Source of the DNA: CAWJKP01 sp963843465
GTDB lineage: Bacteria; Planctomycetota; Planctomycetia; Pirellulales; Thermoguttaceae
Direction: 5' to 3'
NCBI GenBank assembly: GCA_963843465.1
Contig: CAWJKP010000007.1
Span: 248,001-312,000 of the forward strand
Length of the DNA: 64,000 nt
Shown here one piece after another: positions 9,557 through 18,635 of the stretch. Made by a program: the position numbers and the translations under genes. Numbering within the stretch: the stretch's first letter is position 1; every line of letters begins with the position of its first letter. Under the pieces are notes generated by a model, which was not told the DNA's origin, searched no databases, and saw only the letters and a program-made list of their open reading frames with translations.

Positions 9557-9655
9557 TCGCTTGGCTTTTTTGACTCGCCGGTCTAGGTTGAATGGTACGG
9601 TGGGTGGCGCCATTCGGCCAAAGCGTGTCTTTTCTTTGCAGCGGAGGATTCGCAC
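9554..9655 (+). promoter_or_regulatory. Duplicated leader/promoter block, copy 1
   Basis: About 100 bases here match 10597-10700 in front of the paralogous gene. Shared blocks include the TTGACT -35-like element (9570-9575), GGTACGG, GTGGCGCCA and TTTCTTTGCAGCGGAGGATTC, which contains the ribosome site GGAGG. Conservation outside coding sequence suggests that promoter and leader were duplicated together with the gene. No strong -10 is visible. Confidence 0.6.
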
Positions 9656-10477
9656 ATGAGGTCTGCTTGCCGTGCATGGGCTCTGGCTTGGCTGGTACTG
9701 GTGATGGGGGTGGTCTTGATCTGGCAAGTCCCGTTGGCCGCCAAGACGCCGGCGGCGCAGCCCGATCAGGCCAACGCCGTCGACCTCTTCCAGGCCATCG
9801 ACAAGGGCCAGGTCGACGTGAAGGTGATTCCCAAGGACTCCTCGCAATTGCGGGTGATGATCGAGAACAAGACCGACAAGCCGCTGACGGTGAAGCTGCC
9901 CAATGCCTTCGCCGCCGTGCCTATTCTGGCTCAGAACGCCGCGCTGCCCAGCGCCAGGAAGAAGCCCCAGCCGGAAAGCCAAGGCGTGGGCGGCGGGGTG
10001 GGCGGGCCTGGCATGGGTTTGCCTGGAATGGTGCCTGCGATGGGCATGCCTGGAATGGGCAGGCCTATGGGTAACTTCATGAACATCGCCCCGGAGAAGG
10101 TCTCCCAATTGACGGCTGTCCCCACCGTCTGCCTCGACTACGGCAAAGGCGAGCCCCGCGCGGCCATCCCCTACGCCATCAAGCCGCTGGAAGAGTATAC
10201 CACACAGCCCGGCGTCCGCGAGGTCTGCCAGATGCTCGGCAAGGGACAGGTCAGCCAGCGGGTCGCCCAGGCCTGCGCCTGGCACTTGAACAACGGTCTG
10301 ACCTGGAAGAAACTGGCCGACAAACAACTCCGTTTCGCCGATGGTTCTACCCGGCCTTACTTCACCTCCAAGGAGGTTCAGGCGGCGATGAAGATTTCGG
10401 CCGCGGCCGTCGAGGCGGCCAAGCAACGGGCCCAGGACAAGGACAAGTCCGGTTCCACGCTCAACAAGCAGGGCTAA
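9656..10477 (+). CDS. Secreted or anchored hypothetical protein, tandem paralogue 1
   Basis: A 273-residue protein of unknown function. An N-terminal hydrophobic segment (WALAWLVLVMGVVLIWQV) acts as signal or anchor. A conserved domain follows (AIDKGQVDVKVIPKDSSQLR), then a Gly/Met/Pro-rich linker of GMPGMG-like units, then a second conserved domain (VCQMLGKGQVSQRVAQACAW). The gene 224 bases downstream encodes a close paralogue, so this is a recent tandem duplication. The start has a strong GGAGG site. The two domains plus flexible linker suggest an envelope role, but nothing specific can be assigned. Confidence 0.8.
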   Translation: MRSACRAWALAWLVLVMGVVLIWQVPLAAKTPAAQPDQANAVDLFQAIDKGQVDVKVIPKDSSQLRVMIENKTDKPLTVKLPNAFAAVPILAQNAALPSARKKPQPESQGVGGGVGGPGMGLPGMVPAMGMPGMGRPMGNFMNIAPEKVSQLTAVPTVCLDYGKGEPRAAIPYAIKPLEEYTTQPGVREVCQMLGKGQVSQRVAQACAWHLNNGLTWKKLADKQLRFADGSTRPYFTSKEVQAAMKISAAAVEAAKQRAQDKDKSGSTLNKQG

Positions 10478-10596
10478 TGCTCCGTCGATCTTCGATGGAC
10501 GGGTGCCATGCCCTAGCGGGGACATTACACCCTGCTGTGGGGTGTCGAGGACGGTCCGTCCATCGGTATTTCCACCACCCTGGTGGTCATAAGGTT

Positions 10597-10700
10597 TTTT
10601 CGCTTGGCTTTTTTGACTCGCCGGACTAAGCTAAGAGGGTACGGCAGGTGGCGCCACTGGGGCCGAGGTCTGTCATTTCTTTGCAGCGGAGGATTCGAAC
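10597..10700 (+). promoter_or_regulatory. Duplicated leader/promoter block, copy 2
   Basis: Counterpart of 9554-9655, with TTGACT at 10613-10618 and the ribosome site GGAGGATTC just before the ATG at 10701. The spacing to the shared GGTACGG differs by one base between the copies. Confidence 0.6.
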
Positions 10701-11486
10701 ATGAGGTCTGCTTACCGCGCTTGGGGTCTGGCTTGGCTGGGCCTGGTGGTGGCGGCGGTCTTGGTCCTGCAAGTCCTCTGGGCCGCCAAGACGCCGGCGG
10801 CGCAAGCCGATCAGACCAACGCCGTCGACCTCTTCCAGGCCATCGACAAGGGCCAGGTCGACGTGAAGGTGATTCCCAAGGACTCCTCGCAATTGCGGGT
10901 GATGATCGAGAACAAGACTGACAAGCCGCTGACGGTGAAGCTGCCCGACGGTTTCGCCGCGGTGCCCATTCTGGCCCAAGCCGCCGCCCCCGCCCGCAAC
11001 AACAACAACAGGAACAACCAGCCCCAACCCGTGGGCGGCGGGATGGGCGGAATGGGCATGGGCGGGATGGGCATGGGTGGGATGGGCATGGGTGGGATGA
11101 TGAACATCGCCCCGGAAAAGGTCGGACAATTGAAGGCCGTCCCTACCGTCTGCCTCGATTACGGTAAAGGCGAGCCCCGTGCGGCTATCCCCTACACTAT
11201 CAAGCCCATCGACGACTACACCACCCAGACCGGCGTCCGCGAGGTCTGCGAAATGCTCGGCAAGGGACAGATCAACCAGCGGGTCGCCCAAGTCTGCGCC
11301 TGGCACCTGAACAACGATCTGTCTTGGGAGAAACTGGCCACCAAGCAACTCCGCTTCGCCGACGGCTCCACCCGGCCTTACTTCACCCCCCAGGAGATTC
11401 AGGCCGCAATGCACGTTTCGGCCGTGGCCGTCCAGGTGGCCAACCAACGCAGCCAGGAGAAGTCCGCCTCCACGCTCAGCAAGTAG
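10701..11486 (+). CDS. Secreted or anchored hypothetical protein, tandem paralogue 2
   Basis: A 261-residue paralogue of the preceding gene with the same layout: N-terminal hydrophobic segment, KGQVDVKVIPKDSSQLRVMI domain, linker and VREVCEMLGKGQINQRVAQV domain. The linker differs most. It has an Asn-rich piece followed by perfect repeats of GMGMG units, consistent with slippage in a low-complexity tract. The exonuclease gene begins five bases after its stop. Function unknown. Confidence 0.8.
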   Translation: MRSAYRAWGLAWLGLVVAAVLVLQVLWAAKTPAAQADQTNAVDLFQAIDKGQVDVKVIPKDSSQLRVMIENKTDKPLTVKLPDGFAAVPILAQAAAPARNNNNRNNQPQPVGGGMGGMGMGGMGMGGMGMGGMMNIAPEKVGQLKAVPTVCLDYGKGEPRAAIPYTIKPIDDYTTQTGVREVCEMLGKGQINQRVAQVCAWHLNNDLSWEKLATKQLRFADGSTRPYFTPQEIQAAMHVSAVAVQVANQRSQEKSASTLSK

Positions 11487-11491
11487 AACTC

Positions 11492-12322
11492 GTGGCTCCC
11501 GCCGTCCAGTACCTGGTCTTCGACATCGAGAGCGTGGCCGACGCCGAGCTGGTCGCCCGGCTCCGTTATCCGGAAAAGGCGATGGTGCCCCAGGAGGCGG
11601 TCCGCCAATACCGGGCAGAGCTGATGGAGAAGTACGAGAACGATTTCATCCCTTACTCGTACCAGGTGCCGATCTCGGTGGCCGTGGCCAAGGTGACCGG
11701 CGACTTTCACCTCTTGGACGTGGTCGTGTTGGACGAGCCCGAATTCCGTCCGCACGTAATCGCTGAGAACTTCTGGCGGGGCTGGGAGCGCTATCGCCGG
11801 CCGACGCTGGTGAGCTTCAACGGCCGTGCCTTCGACCTGCCGCTGTTGGAGTTGGCCGCCTTTCGCTATGGGATCAGCGTCCCGGCGTGGTTCGCCCTGG
11901 GAGCCCGGCCCAACGAGCAGCCGCGGAACCGCTACAACACCCAGTCGCACATCGACCTTTGCGAGCTGTTGACCAATTTCGGCTCTAGCCGTTTCCACGG
12001 CGGGCTGAATCTGGCAGCGAACCTGCTGGGTAAGCCCGGCAAGATGGACGTCCAGGGGCACATGGTCCAGGACATGTACGAGGGCGGCCGGCTGGCGGAG
12101 ATCAACGACTACTGCCGCTGCGACGTGCTGGACACCTATTTCGTCTTCCTGCGGTCCCGGGTGGTGGTCGGTCAGCTCACGCTGGAAGTCGAGCAGGCCC
12201 TGGTCAACGAGGTCCGGCAATGGCTGGAAGCGCGGGCCGACCAGGCGGCCGCCTATCGGCGCTATCTCGATCACTGGGGCGATTGGCCCAACCCCTGGAT
12301 GGCCACGGAGAAGGTCGGATAG
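11492..12322 (+). CDS. Predicted 3'-5' exonuclease of the PolB-like DnaQ superfamily
   Basis: A 276-residue protein matching the predicted 3'-5' exonuclease family related to the PolB exonuclease domain (PF10108 type). Catalytic acidic motifs are Exo I LVFDIESV near residue 8, Exo II VSFNGRAFDLPLLE near 105 and Exo III YCRCDVLDTYFVF near 205. Its job is likely DNA or RNA end trimming, and its physiological substrate is unknown. GTG 11492 is the only start just before the Exo I strand. It begins five bases after the preceding stop, which suggests coupling with the secreted paralogue. Confidence 0.8.
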   Translation: MAPAVQYLVFDIESVADAELVARLRYPEKAMVPQEAVRQYRAELMEKYENDFIPYSYQVPISVAVAKVTGDFHLLDVVVLDEPEFRPHVIAENFWRGWERYRRPTLVSFNGRAFDLPLLELAAFRYGISVPAWFALGARPNEQPRNRYNTQSHIDLCELLTNFGSSRFHGGLNLAANLLGKPGKMDVQGHMVQDMYEGGRLAEINDYCRCDVLDTYFVFLRSRVVVGQLTLEVEQALVNEVRQWLEARADQAAAYRRYLDHWGDWPNPWMATEKVG

Positions 12323-12373
12323 CGCTGTCATAACGCCTTACCATATAAGGCATTATGTTATGCTAAAGCATAA

Positions 12374-12447
12374 CCGGCGTAGCATGGGCATTCTTGCCCG
12401 TGTTTTCTGCACCACACGGGCAGGAATGCCCATGCTACGCTGGCCGG
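12374..12447. repeat. Inverted repeat after the exonuclease gene
   Basis: Arms of about 30 bases at 12374-12403 and 12414-12447 are near-perfect complements (core GTAGCATGGGCATTC). A shorter palindrome, GTTATGCTAAAGCATAAC, sits just upstream. It resembles the palindrome downstream of the methyltransferase gene at 16640-16700 and probably belongs to the interspersed-repeat population. Confidence 0.75.
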
Positions 12448-12509
12448 CACGCGGTCGGTAATTCTCCCTGTGTGGTGAGAAATCCGAGTTCGGGGAGCAA
12501 CAATTCGCT

Positions 12510-12538
12510 TTGACACGAAGGGCAAGGAACGCTATCCT
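12510..12538 (+). promoter_or_regulatory. Sigma-70-type promoter for the receiver/FHA-kinase genes
   Basis: A perfect -35 TTGACA (12510-12515) is followed after exactly 17 bases by TATCCT (12533-12538). It lies about 80 bases before the receiver gene and is the best housekeeping promoter match seen in the window. Confidence 0.7.
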
Positions 12539-12615
12539 CGCACCCCAACCTGTGGGCCAATAGGCGCCAGGTGGACAAGGAAGTCCGCCGGAAGAAGGCC
12601 ACGGAGGGTAACAAC

Positions 12616-13002
12616 TTGGTCCCCCATCGTTGCGTGTTGGTCATTGACCGTTCGGAAGAGACCCGGCAGGTACTAACGACCGCGTTGGAGCGGCGAGGTT
12701 GGCGAATTTTTGCGGCCAGTCAAGCCCAACGAGGCTTGGAGCTGGCGCGGGAACACCAGCCTGACCTGATCGTGCTGGACCTGGAGGTCAACGAATCCCC
12801 CCCCGAGGTGCTTTGCGAGCCCTTCGCCCGTGAAACGGCAAAGCGGCAGACGCCCTTGGTGGTTCTGGGGAGCGTTCGTCCAGGCAAGCCTGCCCTGAAA
12901 GCGGCAGAAATCGTGGCCAAGCCCTACCACTATGGGCCGTTGATCCGTAGAATCGAAGAATTGCTGGATGCGTCCGAGCGAGCCTTGGCCCGCAGCGCCT
13001 GA
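12616..13002 (+). CDS. Stand-alone response-regulator receiver domain protein
   Basis: About 128 residues forming one receiver domain and nothing else: VLVIDRS at strand 1, IVLDLEV with the likely phosphoacceptor Asp, and VAKPYHY with the conserved Lys. The usual acidic pair after strand 1 is reduced to a single Asp (IDRSEE), so phosphorylation may be altered. TTG 12616 is preferred over GTG 12571 because GGAGGG at 12603-12608 sits seven bases before it. It is followed after 54 bases by the FHA-GAF-kinase gene and may be its partner. Confidence 0.75.
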   Translation: MVPHRCVLVIDRSEETRQVLTTALERRGWRIFAASQAQRGLELAREHQPDLIVLDLEVNESPPEVLCEPFARETAKRQTPLVVLGSVRPGKPALKAAEIVAKPYHYGPLIRRIEELLDASERALARSA

Positions 13003-13056
13003 CGGCGGGACTGTCGTCTCGGGGTGTCTGAAGGCGCGATTCTCGGAGTGACTGCC

Positions 13057-14763
13057 GTGCCTTCTTTGTTCGTGATCCGCGGCAACGATCAAGGGACCCG
13101 CTTCGAGTTGCAAGGTCCGTCGATCAGCCTGGGGCGGGACGTCTCCAATGTCATCCAACTCCACGATACCGAAGTCTCCCGCCAGCACTCGGATATCCGC
13201 GTCCAGGACGGCGTCTTCACCCTCACCGACCTGAACAGCTCCAACGGGACCTTCGTCAACGGCAAGCGGGTACAGCGCTCGACGCTGGCCAGCGGCGATC
13301 AGGTGCAGATCGGCGGCACGCTGATGCTCTTCACCGGCCCCACCGAGGACGCCGGCGAAGACCTCGCCGCAAAGATCGACATCTCCTCGCCGCAGATCTC
13401 CGGGGACGAGTCGCGGATCATCCGCTCGCTGACGCACGAGGAGGGGAGCCGTATCTTGCAGGGCGACGTCGAGGCGCCGCAGACCTCCTGGCTGGCCCGC
13501 GCCAGGAGCAACCTCCAGGTGATGTACCGCACGGCCCTGGCCGTGAGCCACACGCTGGACATCGACCAGCTCTTGCAACGGATCATGGATCTGGTCTTCG
13601 AGTGGGTCGAGGCCGACCGCGGCTGCGTGATGCTCTTGGACCCGGACACCAAGCAGTTGACCCCCAAGGTCCGCCGCACCCGCAAGGGCGTCCGCGCCGA
13701 GGAGAAGATCACCATTTCCAAGACCATCCTGGACTACGTGATGGAGAAGAACGAGGGCGTGCTGACCAGCGACGCCCGCCAGGACGACCGCTGGAACCCG
13801 GCGGCGAGCATCGTGCGGATGGGGATCCGCGAGGCGATCTGCGCTCCCATGCAAGGCCGTTATGGCGTGGTCGGCGTGATCTACATCGATACCTCAACGT
13901 CAGCCCACGACATCTTCCGCAAAGGCGGGTCCAACAAGTTTACCGAGGACCACCTCAAGTTGCTGATCGCCATCGCCCACCAGGCGGCGCTAGCCGTCGA
14001 GGATACCCGCTACTACTCCGCCATGGTCCAGGCCGAGCGGTTGGCGGCCATCGGGCAGACCGTGGCCAGCCTTTCCCACCATATCAAGAACATCCTCCAG
14101 GGCATCCGCGGCGGCAGTTACCTGATCGAGATGGGGCTCGCCGAGCACGACGAATCGGTAGTCCAAAAAGGCTGGGCGATCGTCGACAAGAACCAGAACA
14201 AGATCTCCCAGCTCGTGTTGGACATGCTCACCTTCAGCAAGGAGCGCGAGCCCGACCTGACGGCCTCGAACCTCAATCAGGTCGCGACCGAGGTCGTGGA
14301 GCTGATGCAGTCCCGGGCCAAGGATCTCGGCGTCGAGCTGCACTACCGGCCCGGCGAGCCGATGCCCCTGCTGGTCTTCGATCCCGAAGGGATTCACCGG
14401 GCCGCGCTCAACGTGGTGACCAACGCCATCGACGCCGCGGCGGAAACCTCGCAAGAGGGCCAGGGCACACTGGGGGGACGGGTCGAAGTCGCCACCTTCT
14501 ACCTGCCCGAGACGGCCCGGCTCCAGGTGCTCGTCAGCGACAACGGGCCGGGTATCCCGGCGGAGCACCTCGGCAAGCTCTTCAGCCCCTTTGTTTCCTT
14601 CAAAGGCAGCCGCGGCACCGGCCTGGGCCTGGCGGTCAGCCAGAAGATCATCAGCGAGCACGGCGGCCGGATCCTGGTCGATAGCGCGCCCGGCCGTGGC
14701 AGCCGCTTCACGCTCGAGATCCCCGCGGTCCAGCCCGGCACCAGCTCGCCGACCCAGGCGTAA
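13057..14763 (+). CDS. FHA-GAF sensor histidine kinase
   Basis: About 568 residues, with no membrane segments, so cytoplasmic. An FHA phosphothreonine-binding domain is at residues 1-95 (SLGRD, SRQHSDI, NSSNGTFVNG). A GAF domain follows (about 150-320), then a kinase core with H box SHHIKNIL, N box AALNVVTNAIDAA, G1 VSDNGPGIP and G2 GTGLGLAVSQKI. An FHA input joins Ser/Thr-kinase signalling to a two-component output. GTG 13057 is preferred over 13024 and 13048 because CGGAG lies at correct spacing and the FHA fold starts at once. The adjacent receiver protein is the obvious partner. Confidence 0.85.
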   Translation: MPSLFVIRGNDQGTRFELQGPSISLGRDVSNVIQLHDTEVSRQHSDIRVQDGVFTLTDLNSSNGTFVNGKRVQRSTLASGDQVQIGGTLMLFTGPTEDAGEDLAAKIDISSPQISGDESRIIRSLTHEEGSRILQGDVEAPQTSWLARARSNLQVMYRTALAVSHTLDIDQLLQRIMDLVFEWVEADRGCVMLLDPDTKQLTPKVRRTRKGVRAEEKITISKTILDYVMEKNEGVLTSDARQDDRWNPAASIVRMGIREAICAPMQGRYGVVGVIYIDTSTSAHDIFRKGGSNKFTEDHLKLLIAIAHQAALAVEDTRYYSAMVQAERLAAIGQTVASLSHHIKNILQGIRGGSYLIEMGLAEHDESVVQKGWAIVDKNQNKISQLVLDMLTFSKEREPDLTASNLNQVATEVVELMQSRAKDLGVELHYRPGEPMPLLVFDPEGIHRAALNVVTNAIDAAAETSQEGQGTLGGRVEVATFYLPETARLQVLVSDNGPGIPAEHLGKLFSPFVSFKGSRGTGLGLAVSQKIISEHGGRILVDSAPGRGSRFTLEIPAVQPGTSSPTQA

Positions 14764-14990
14764 GCTGCAACAGGTCAGGCCGGACGGGTCTCGCAGGGGC
14801 GTAACGGAGGAAGTACGGCGGGAACCAGCACAACAACCTAACTTACCCCCTTAACGATGTAGAAGACAGGGAGGGACCCTTGGCATCGTAGGGTGGGTTT
14901 TCCGACCCGGTTGTTGCGTCCGCCAAGAGTACGGTCGTTCACCTCTGACCTATACTTTCTGGGCAGAACTGGAAAGATGGAGGAGTGAAG

Positions 14991-15407
14991 GTGCCATTGT
15001 TCAGCAAACGTCGCGACTTGGAAATCCAGAGCTTCATGGCCAAGCTGATTAACAACAACTGCGCGGCGCTGGAGTCGCTCAGCGAGGGGCCACGGGACGA
15101 ACCCCGCGTGCGTTTGACCGTCGTGATCCTGCTGGTCCCCGTGAAGAATGGCAAGCCGATCGTCGAGCGGATGTTCCCCGCGGTGACTAAAGGGTTCTCC
15201 ACGCGAGGGGTCGCCGTGGTGACCAACGAGCCGCGGGGATTCGATCAAGTGGTCCTCGGCCTCCGCTGGGAACACTCTATGAAGTGGATCGCCGCCAAGG
15301 CGAAGTACGTCCATCCCATGGGCGCCGGCTTCCACCAGGTCGGCTTCCTGATGAATCGCGTCATCCCAACCGGCGACCATCCTGAGCTGGACAAGATCAC
15401 CTTCTAG
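14991..15407 (+). CDS. Conserved hypothetical protein, possibly PilZ-like
   Basis: About 138 residues, soluble. The central stretch (RLTVVILLVPVKNGKP, then TKGFSTRGVAVVTNEP) has the beta-rich pattern and STxG turn of PilZ-like domains, but the N-terminal RxxxR signature of c-di-GMP binders is not visible, so the call is weak. GTG 14991 lies seven bases after GGAGG; an overlapping GTG at 14985 is possible. A TATACT -10-like hexamer is at 14951-14956, without a good -35. Confidence 0.6.
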   Translation: MPLFSKRRDLEIQSFMAKLINNNCAALESLSEGPRDEPRVRLTVVILLVPVKNGKPIVERMFPAVTKGFSTRGVAVVTNEPRGFDQVVLGLRWEHSMKWIAAKAKYVHPMGAGFHQVGFLMNRVIPTGDHPELDKITF

Positions 15408-15570
15408 GACAGGTCGATTGCAATCGCCGTTACATGCTGAGCCGACTGCCCGGGCATAGCGTCGGCCGTTAATGCGGCCATGCGATGCCTTCCGTCTCAT
15501 GGCGTTGTAGCCCGATGTCGTCGCAGAATCATCGTGCCCCTCCCGCCGTCCGCCGTCCGCCGGCCGCCGA

Positions 15571-15599
15571 TTCATTCCGGCGTCACGTTATGCTATAGT
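15571..15599 (+). promoter_or_regulatory. Candidate promoter of the methyltransferase gene
   Basis: TATAGT at 15594-15599 matches the -10 consensus in five of six positions. TTCATT at 15571-15576 is a weak -35 at the ideal 17-base spacing. The start codon is 45 bases downstream. Confidence 0.4.
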
Positions 15600-15644
15600 A
15601 CGTGCTTTCACTCCACTGGTTAGTCTCACGCGAGGATTCGCCCC

Positions 15645-16643
15645 ATGACTTCCTCCCCACCCGATTCGCGCAAACTGCTGGAAATGGCGACCAGTTTCAA
15701 CGTGAGCTGCGTGCTGGGCGCGGCGGCGGAGCTCGACCTGTACACGGCCCTGGGCGGCCGGGCGATGACCGCCGGCGAGATCGCCTCGAAGCTTTCTTGC
15801 GACATGCGGGCGATGCAGATACTCTTGGACGCTTTGGCCGCGTTGGGACTGCTGGACAAACGGCAGCAGAGCTATGCGGTGCCCGAGCCGATGCGTCCGC
15901 TGTTGGTGGAAGGCAGCCCGCAGACCCTCTTGCCGATGGTCCGGCACATGATGTGCGTCATGCGGAGTTGGGCACAACTGGCGGCGGTGGTCCGCTCGGG
16001 CAAGCCGGCGGTGCGGCAGGCGAGCATCCGCGGGGCGGAGGCCGACCGGGCGGCCTTCATCGCGGCCATGCACTCGGTCTCCGCTCTGGTGGCGGACGAG
16101 CTGGTCGGCCGGCTGATGCCGCTGGAGTTTGCGAAGCTATTGGACGTTGGCGGGGCCTCGGGCACGTGGACGTTGGCGCTGTTGCGGGCCGTGCCGCAGG
16201 CGACGGCCACGATCTTCGACCTGCCCGACGCAATTGAGCAGGCCCGGGAGCGGATCGGCAACACGGAGATCGCTTCGCGGGTGCGGTTGGTGGCCGGCGA
16301 CTTCTACGCCGACGAGTTGCCCGGCGGGGCTGATTTCGCCTGGGTCAGCGCCATCGTCCACCAGCACGACCGAGGCCACAACCGCGATCTTTTCGCCAAG
16401 GTATTCCGGGCGCTGGCAACCGGTGGGCGGATCGGTATCCGCGACATGCTCATGGACCCTTGCCGGACCCGGCCCGTCGCCGGGGCCCTCTTCGCCCTCA
16501 ACATGCTGGTCAACACCGAAACTGGCGGCACGTTCACCTTCGACGAGTTCCGCGACGATCTCCAGGCCGCCGGTTTCGTCGATGTGGCGGTGCGGGTAAG
16601 GAGCGAAGACATGAACTCCGTCGTCGTCGCTCGCAAACCGTAG
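15645..16643 (+). CDS. SAM-dependent O-methyltransferase (plant-type dimeric family)
   Basis: A 332-residue enzyme. An N-terminal winged-helix dimerisation domain (about residues 15-95, with TAGEIASKL) precedes the Rossmann methyltransferase domain, whose SAM loop is LLDVGGASGTWTLALL. It continues with TIFDLPDAIEQA and VRLVAGDFYADELPGGADF. The layout matches the O-methyltransferase family 2 group (PF00891), which acts on small hydroxylated metabolites. The substrate is not predictable. The stop codon TAG (16641-16643) is the first three bases of a palindromic repeat. Confidence 0.85.
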   Translation: MTSSPPDSRKLLEMATSFNVSCVLGAAAELDLYTALGGRAMTAGEIASKLSCDMRAMQILLDALAALGLLDKRQQSYAVPEPMRPLLVEGSPQTLLPMVRHMMCVMRSWAQLAAVVRSGKPAVRQASIRGAEADRAAFIAAMHSVSALVADELVGRLMPLEFAKLLDVGGASGTWTLALLRAVPQATATIFDLPDAIEQARERIGNTEIASRVRLVAGDFYADELPGGADFAWVSAIVHQHDRGHNRDLFAKVFRALATGGRIGIRDMLMDPCRTRPVAGALFALNMLVNTETGGTFTFDEFRDDLQAAGFVDVAVRVRSEDMNSVVVARKP

Positions 16644-16700
16644 GTTATGCTTCAGCATAACACCCTGCTCCATAAGACGTTATGCTGAAGCATAACCTAC
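16640..16700. repeat. Palindromic repeat over the methyltransferase stop codon
   Basis: Arms at 16640-16661 and 16679-16700 are perfect 22-base complements (GTAGGTTATGCTTCAGCATA). Each arm is itself partly palindromic. The gene's TAG stop is inside the left arm. Confidence 0.8.
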
Positions 16701-16785
16701 GTACTGCACTTGTTGTCCGGCTGTGGGCCTGCTAACATCGAACAATTGGTGTTGCAACGCCAACGTGAACTGCTGGAGGCATGGA

Positions 16786-17064
16786 ATGGGTATTTTCGCG
16801 GCGACCGCTGACGAACGGGTGAAATCTGTCCGCTCGGACGACGACACCTTGAGTGTTGATCTCATGGATGGCCGGACCATTACGGTGCCAATGGTGTGGT
16901 ATCCGAGATTATTGAACGCCACGCCGAAGCAGCGAGACCACCGGGAGCCATCGGGGGGTGGGTACGGCATTGATTGGCCCGAGGTCGACGAAGACCTTAG
17001 CACCGAAGGACTGCTTCGTGGTGCGCCCGCCCCCAAGAGTCAACTTAGCGAAGCCAAGCCATAG
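16786..17064 (+). CDS. DUF2442 domain protein
   Basis: A 92-residue protein with the family hallmarks DGRTITVPMVWYPRLLNAT and IDWPEVDEDLSTEGLL. DUF2442 proteins are small, often near toxin-like or mobile genes, and have no established role. ATG 16786 follows GGAGG by six bases. The C-terminus ends soon after the GLL segment, as usual in the family. No toxin partner is visible nearby. Confidence 0.85.
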   Translation: MGIFAATADERVKSVRSDDDTLSVDLMDGRTITVPMVWYPRLLNATPKQRDHREPSGGGYGIDWPEVDEDLSTEGLLRGAPAPKSQLSEAKP

Positions 17065-17096
17065 CGTCCCATCGTTTTTTCCGAGAGTGCGTTGCC

Positions 17097-18219
17097 ATGT
17101 CCGATCTTGTCGTGCGGCCCGTGGCGTCACGCTTGCAGAAGCGGGCCTTCCTCAGGTTTCCCTGGGATCTGTACCGCAACGACCCGAACTGGATTCCCCC
17201 CTTGCGGCCAATTTGAAAGAGATGGTCGGCTACAAGCACCATCCCTTCTACGAGCGGAACGAGATTCAGACGTTCTTGGCTTACCGTGGGGGCCAGCTCT
17301 GCGGCCGGATCGCGGCGATCGTGGACCAGGGCTACATCGAGAAGTTCCGGGAGCGGCGGGGCTGCTTTGGGTTTTTCGAGTGCGTGGACGACGCTACGGT
17401 GGCGGCGGGCCTGTTCGACGCCGCCCGGGGGTGGCTGGCCGATCGCGACATCCACCGCCTCCGCGGCCCCTTGAGCCCGGCGCTGAATTATGAGATCGGC
17501 CTGCTGGTGGATGGGTTCGACACGCCGCCGACGTTCCTGATCCCCTACAACCCCCCTTACTACGGCAAACTGATCGAGGGCTGCGGGTTCCACCAGGTGC
17601 AGGACCTCTACTCGTTCACCGGCAACATCTCCAAGCTGGGGGAAGTCGTTGCGAAGCGCGGGCGGGTGGCGGAACAGATCCAAGAGCGCTACGGCATCAG
17701 GCTTCGCCCCCTGAACAAGAAGCGGTTCGTGGAGGACGTGCGGGCCTTCCTGGAGATTTACAATCGCTCGCTGGTCGCTCATTGGAACTTCGTGCCGCTC
17801 AGCTCGGCGGAAATGTTGCACATGGCCAAGGGACTGAGCTTCATGATCGTTCCCGAGCTGGCCGTGGCGGCCGAGATCGACGGGCGGATGGTGGGCGCCG
17901 TTTTCGCATTGCCCGACTACAACCCGCGGATCAAGAAAATCGACGGCCGCCTCTTTCCTTTCGGGGCCTTCCGCCTCTTATGGAACAAGCGGAAGATCCG
18001 CCGGATGCGAATCGTCGCTGCCAACACTCTGCCGGAATACCAGTTGATGGGCGTGGGGCTGGTGCTGGCGGGCGGACTGGTCCCCAAGGTGCTCGATTGG
18101 GGCATCCAGGAGGGCGAGTTCTCTTGGGTGGCCGAGTCCAACACCCTCTCCCGCGGCAGCTTGGAAAAGGGGGGGCCCAACTTTCCAAAACCCACCGCGT
18201 CTACGATCTCGATCCGTGA
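17097..18219 (+). CDS. GNAT-fold N-acetyltransferase-like protein (two apparent frameshifts)
   Basis: The protein begins MSDLVVRPVASRLQK at ATG 17097 and reads through RFPWDLYRNDPNWIPPL. The frame then shifts near 17205-17213 into NLKEMVGYKHHPFYERNEIQTFL, and again at the seven-G run 18169-18175 into AQLSKTHRVYDLDP, ending at 18219. Each shift equals one missing base. The joined product is about 373 residues and resembles bacterial GNAT-like proteins of unknown substrate that open with a similar DPNWIPPL segment. Because everything between the shifts is well preserved, sequence error is as likely as real inactivation. It converges with the next gene five bases away. Confidence 0.7.
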
Positions 18220-18224
18220 CCGCG

Positions 18225-18635
18225 CTACCTTCGCCAGGCGTTCTCAAGCCAATAGAGTAGCGCGAATCCCAGGCCGAGCGTGCCGAGGATGCCCATCACC
18301 AGGCCGAAGATCGCCCGGCCCATGCCGTGTTTTTCCGGATGCCGCTTGATGTCGCGAATGGCGACCACTGCCAAGATCAGGGCGAGCGGGCCAGGGAAGC
18401 AGAGCAAAGAGAAGAGTCCCGCGTAGCCCGCGGCGATCGCCCATCCCGAGCGGCCTATGGGGATCAGCATCCGCACGATCGGATCCTGGTCGATGGGCCT
18501 CGGCGGCGCGTAGCCGGTAAACGGCGGAACGGTGATCGGCTTGCCGCAACTGGCACAAGGACCGCTCTGGCCCGCGTATTGTTCGGGCACCAACGTCCGC
18601 GAGCCGCAGAAGGGACACTGAAAAGGAATCGGCAT
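18225..18635 (-). CDS. Zinc-ribbon membrane protein, DUF4190-like
   Basis: A 136-residue protein starting at ATG 18635. An N-terminal zinc ribbon (CPFCGSRTLVPEQYAG, then CASCGKPI) is followed by two hydrophobic segments, one near residues 60-90 with LALILAVVAIRDIKRHP and one near 105-130 (GLVMGILGTLGLGFALLYW). The IRDIKRHPEKHGMGRAIFGLVMG pattern is typical of DUF4190 proteins. It is probably an inner-membrane protein; function unknown. Confidence 0.75.
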   Translation of the reverse strand: MPIPFQCPFCGSRTLVPEQYAGQSGPCASCGKPITVPPFTGYAPPRPIDQDPIVRMLIPIGRSGWAIAAGYAGLFSLLCFPGPLALILAVVAIRDIKRHPEKHGMGRAIFGLVMGILGTLGLGFALLYWLENAWRR

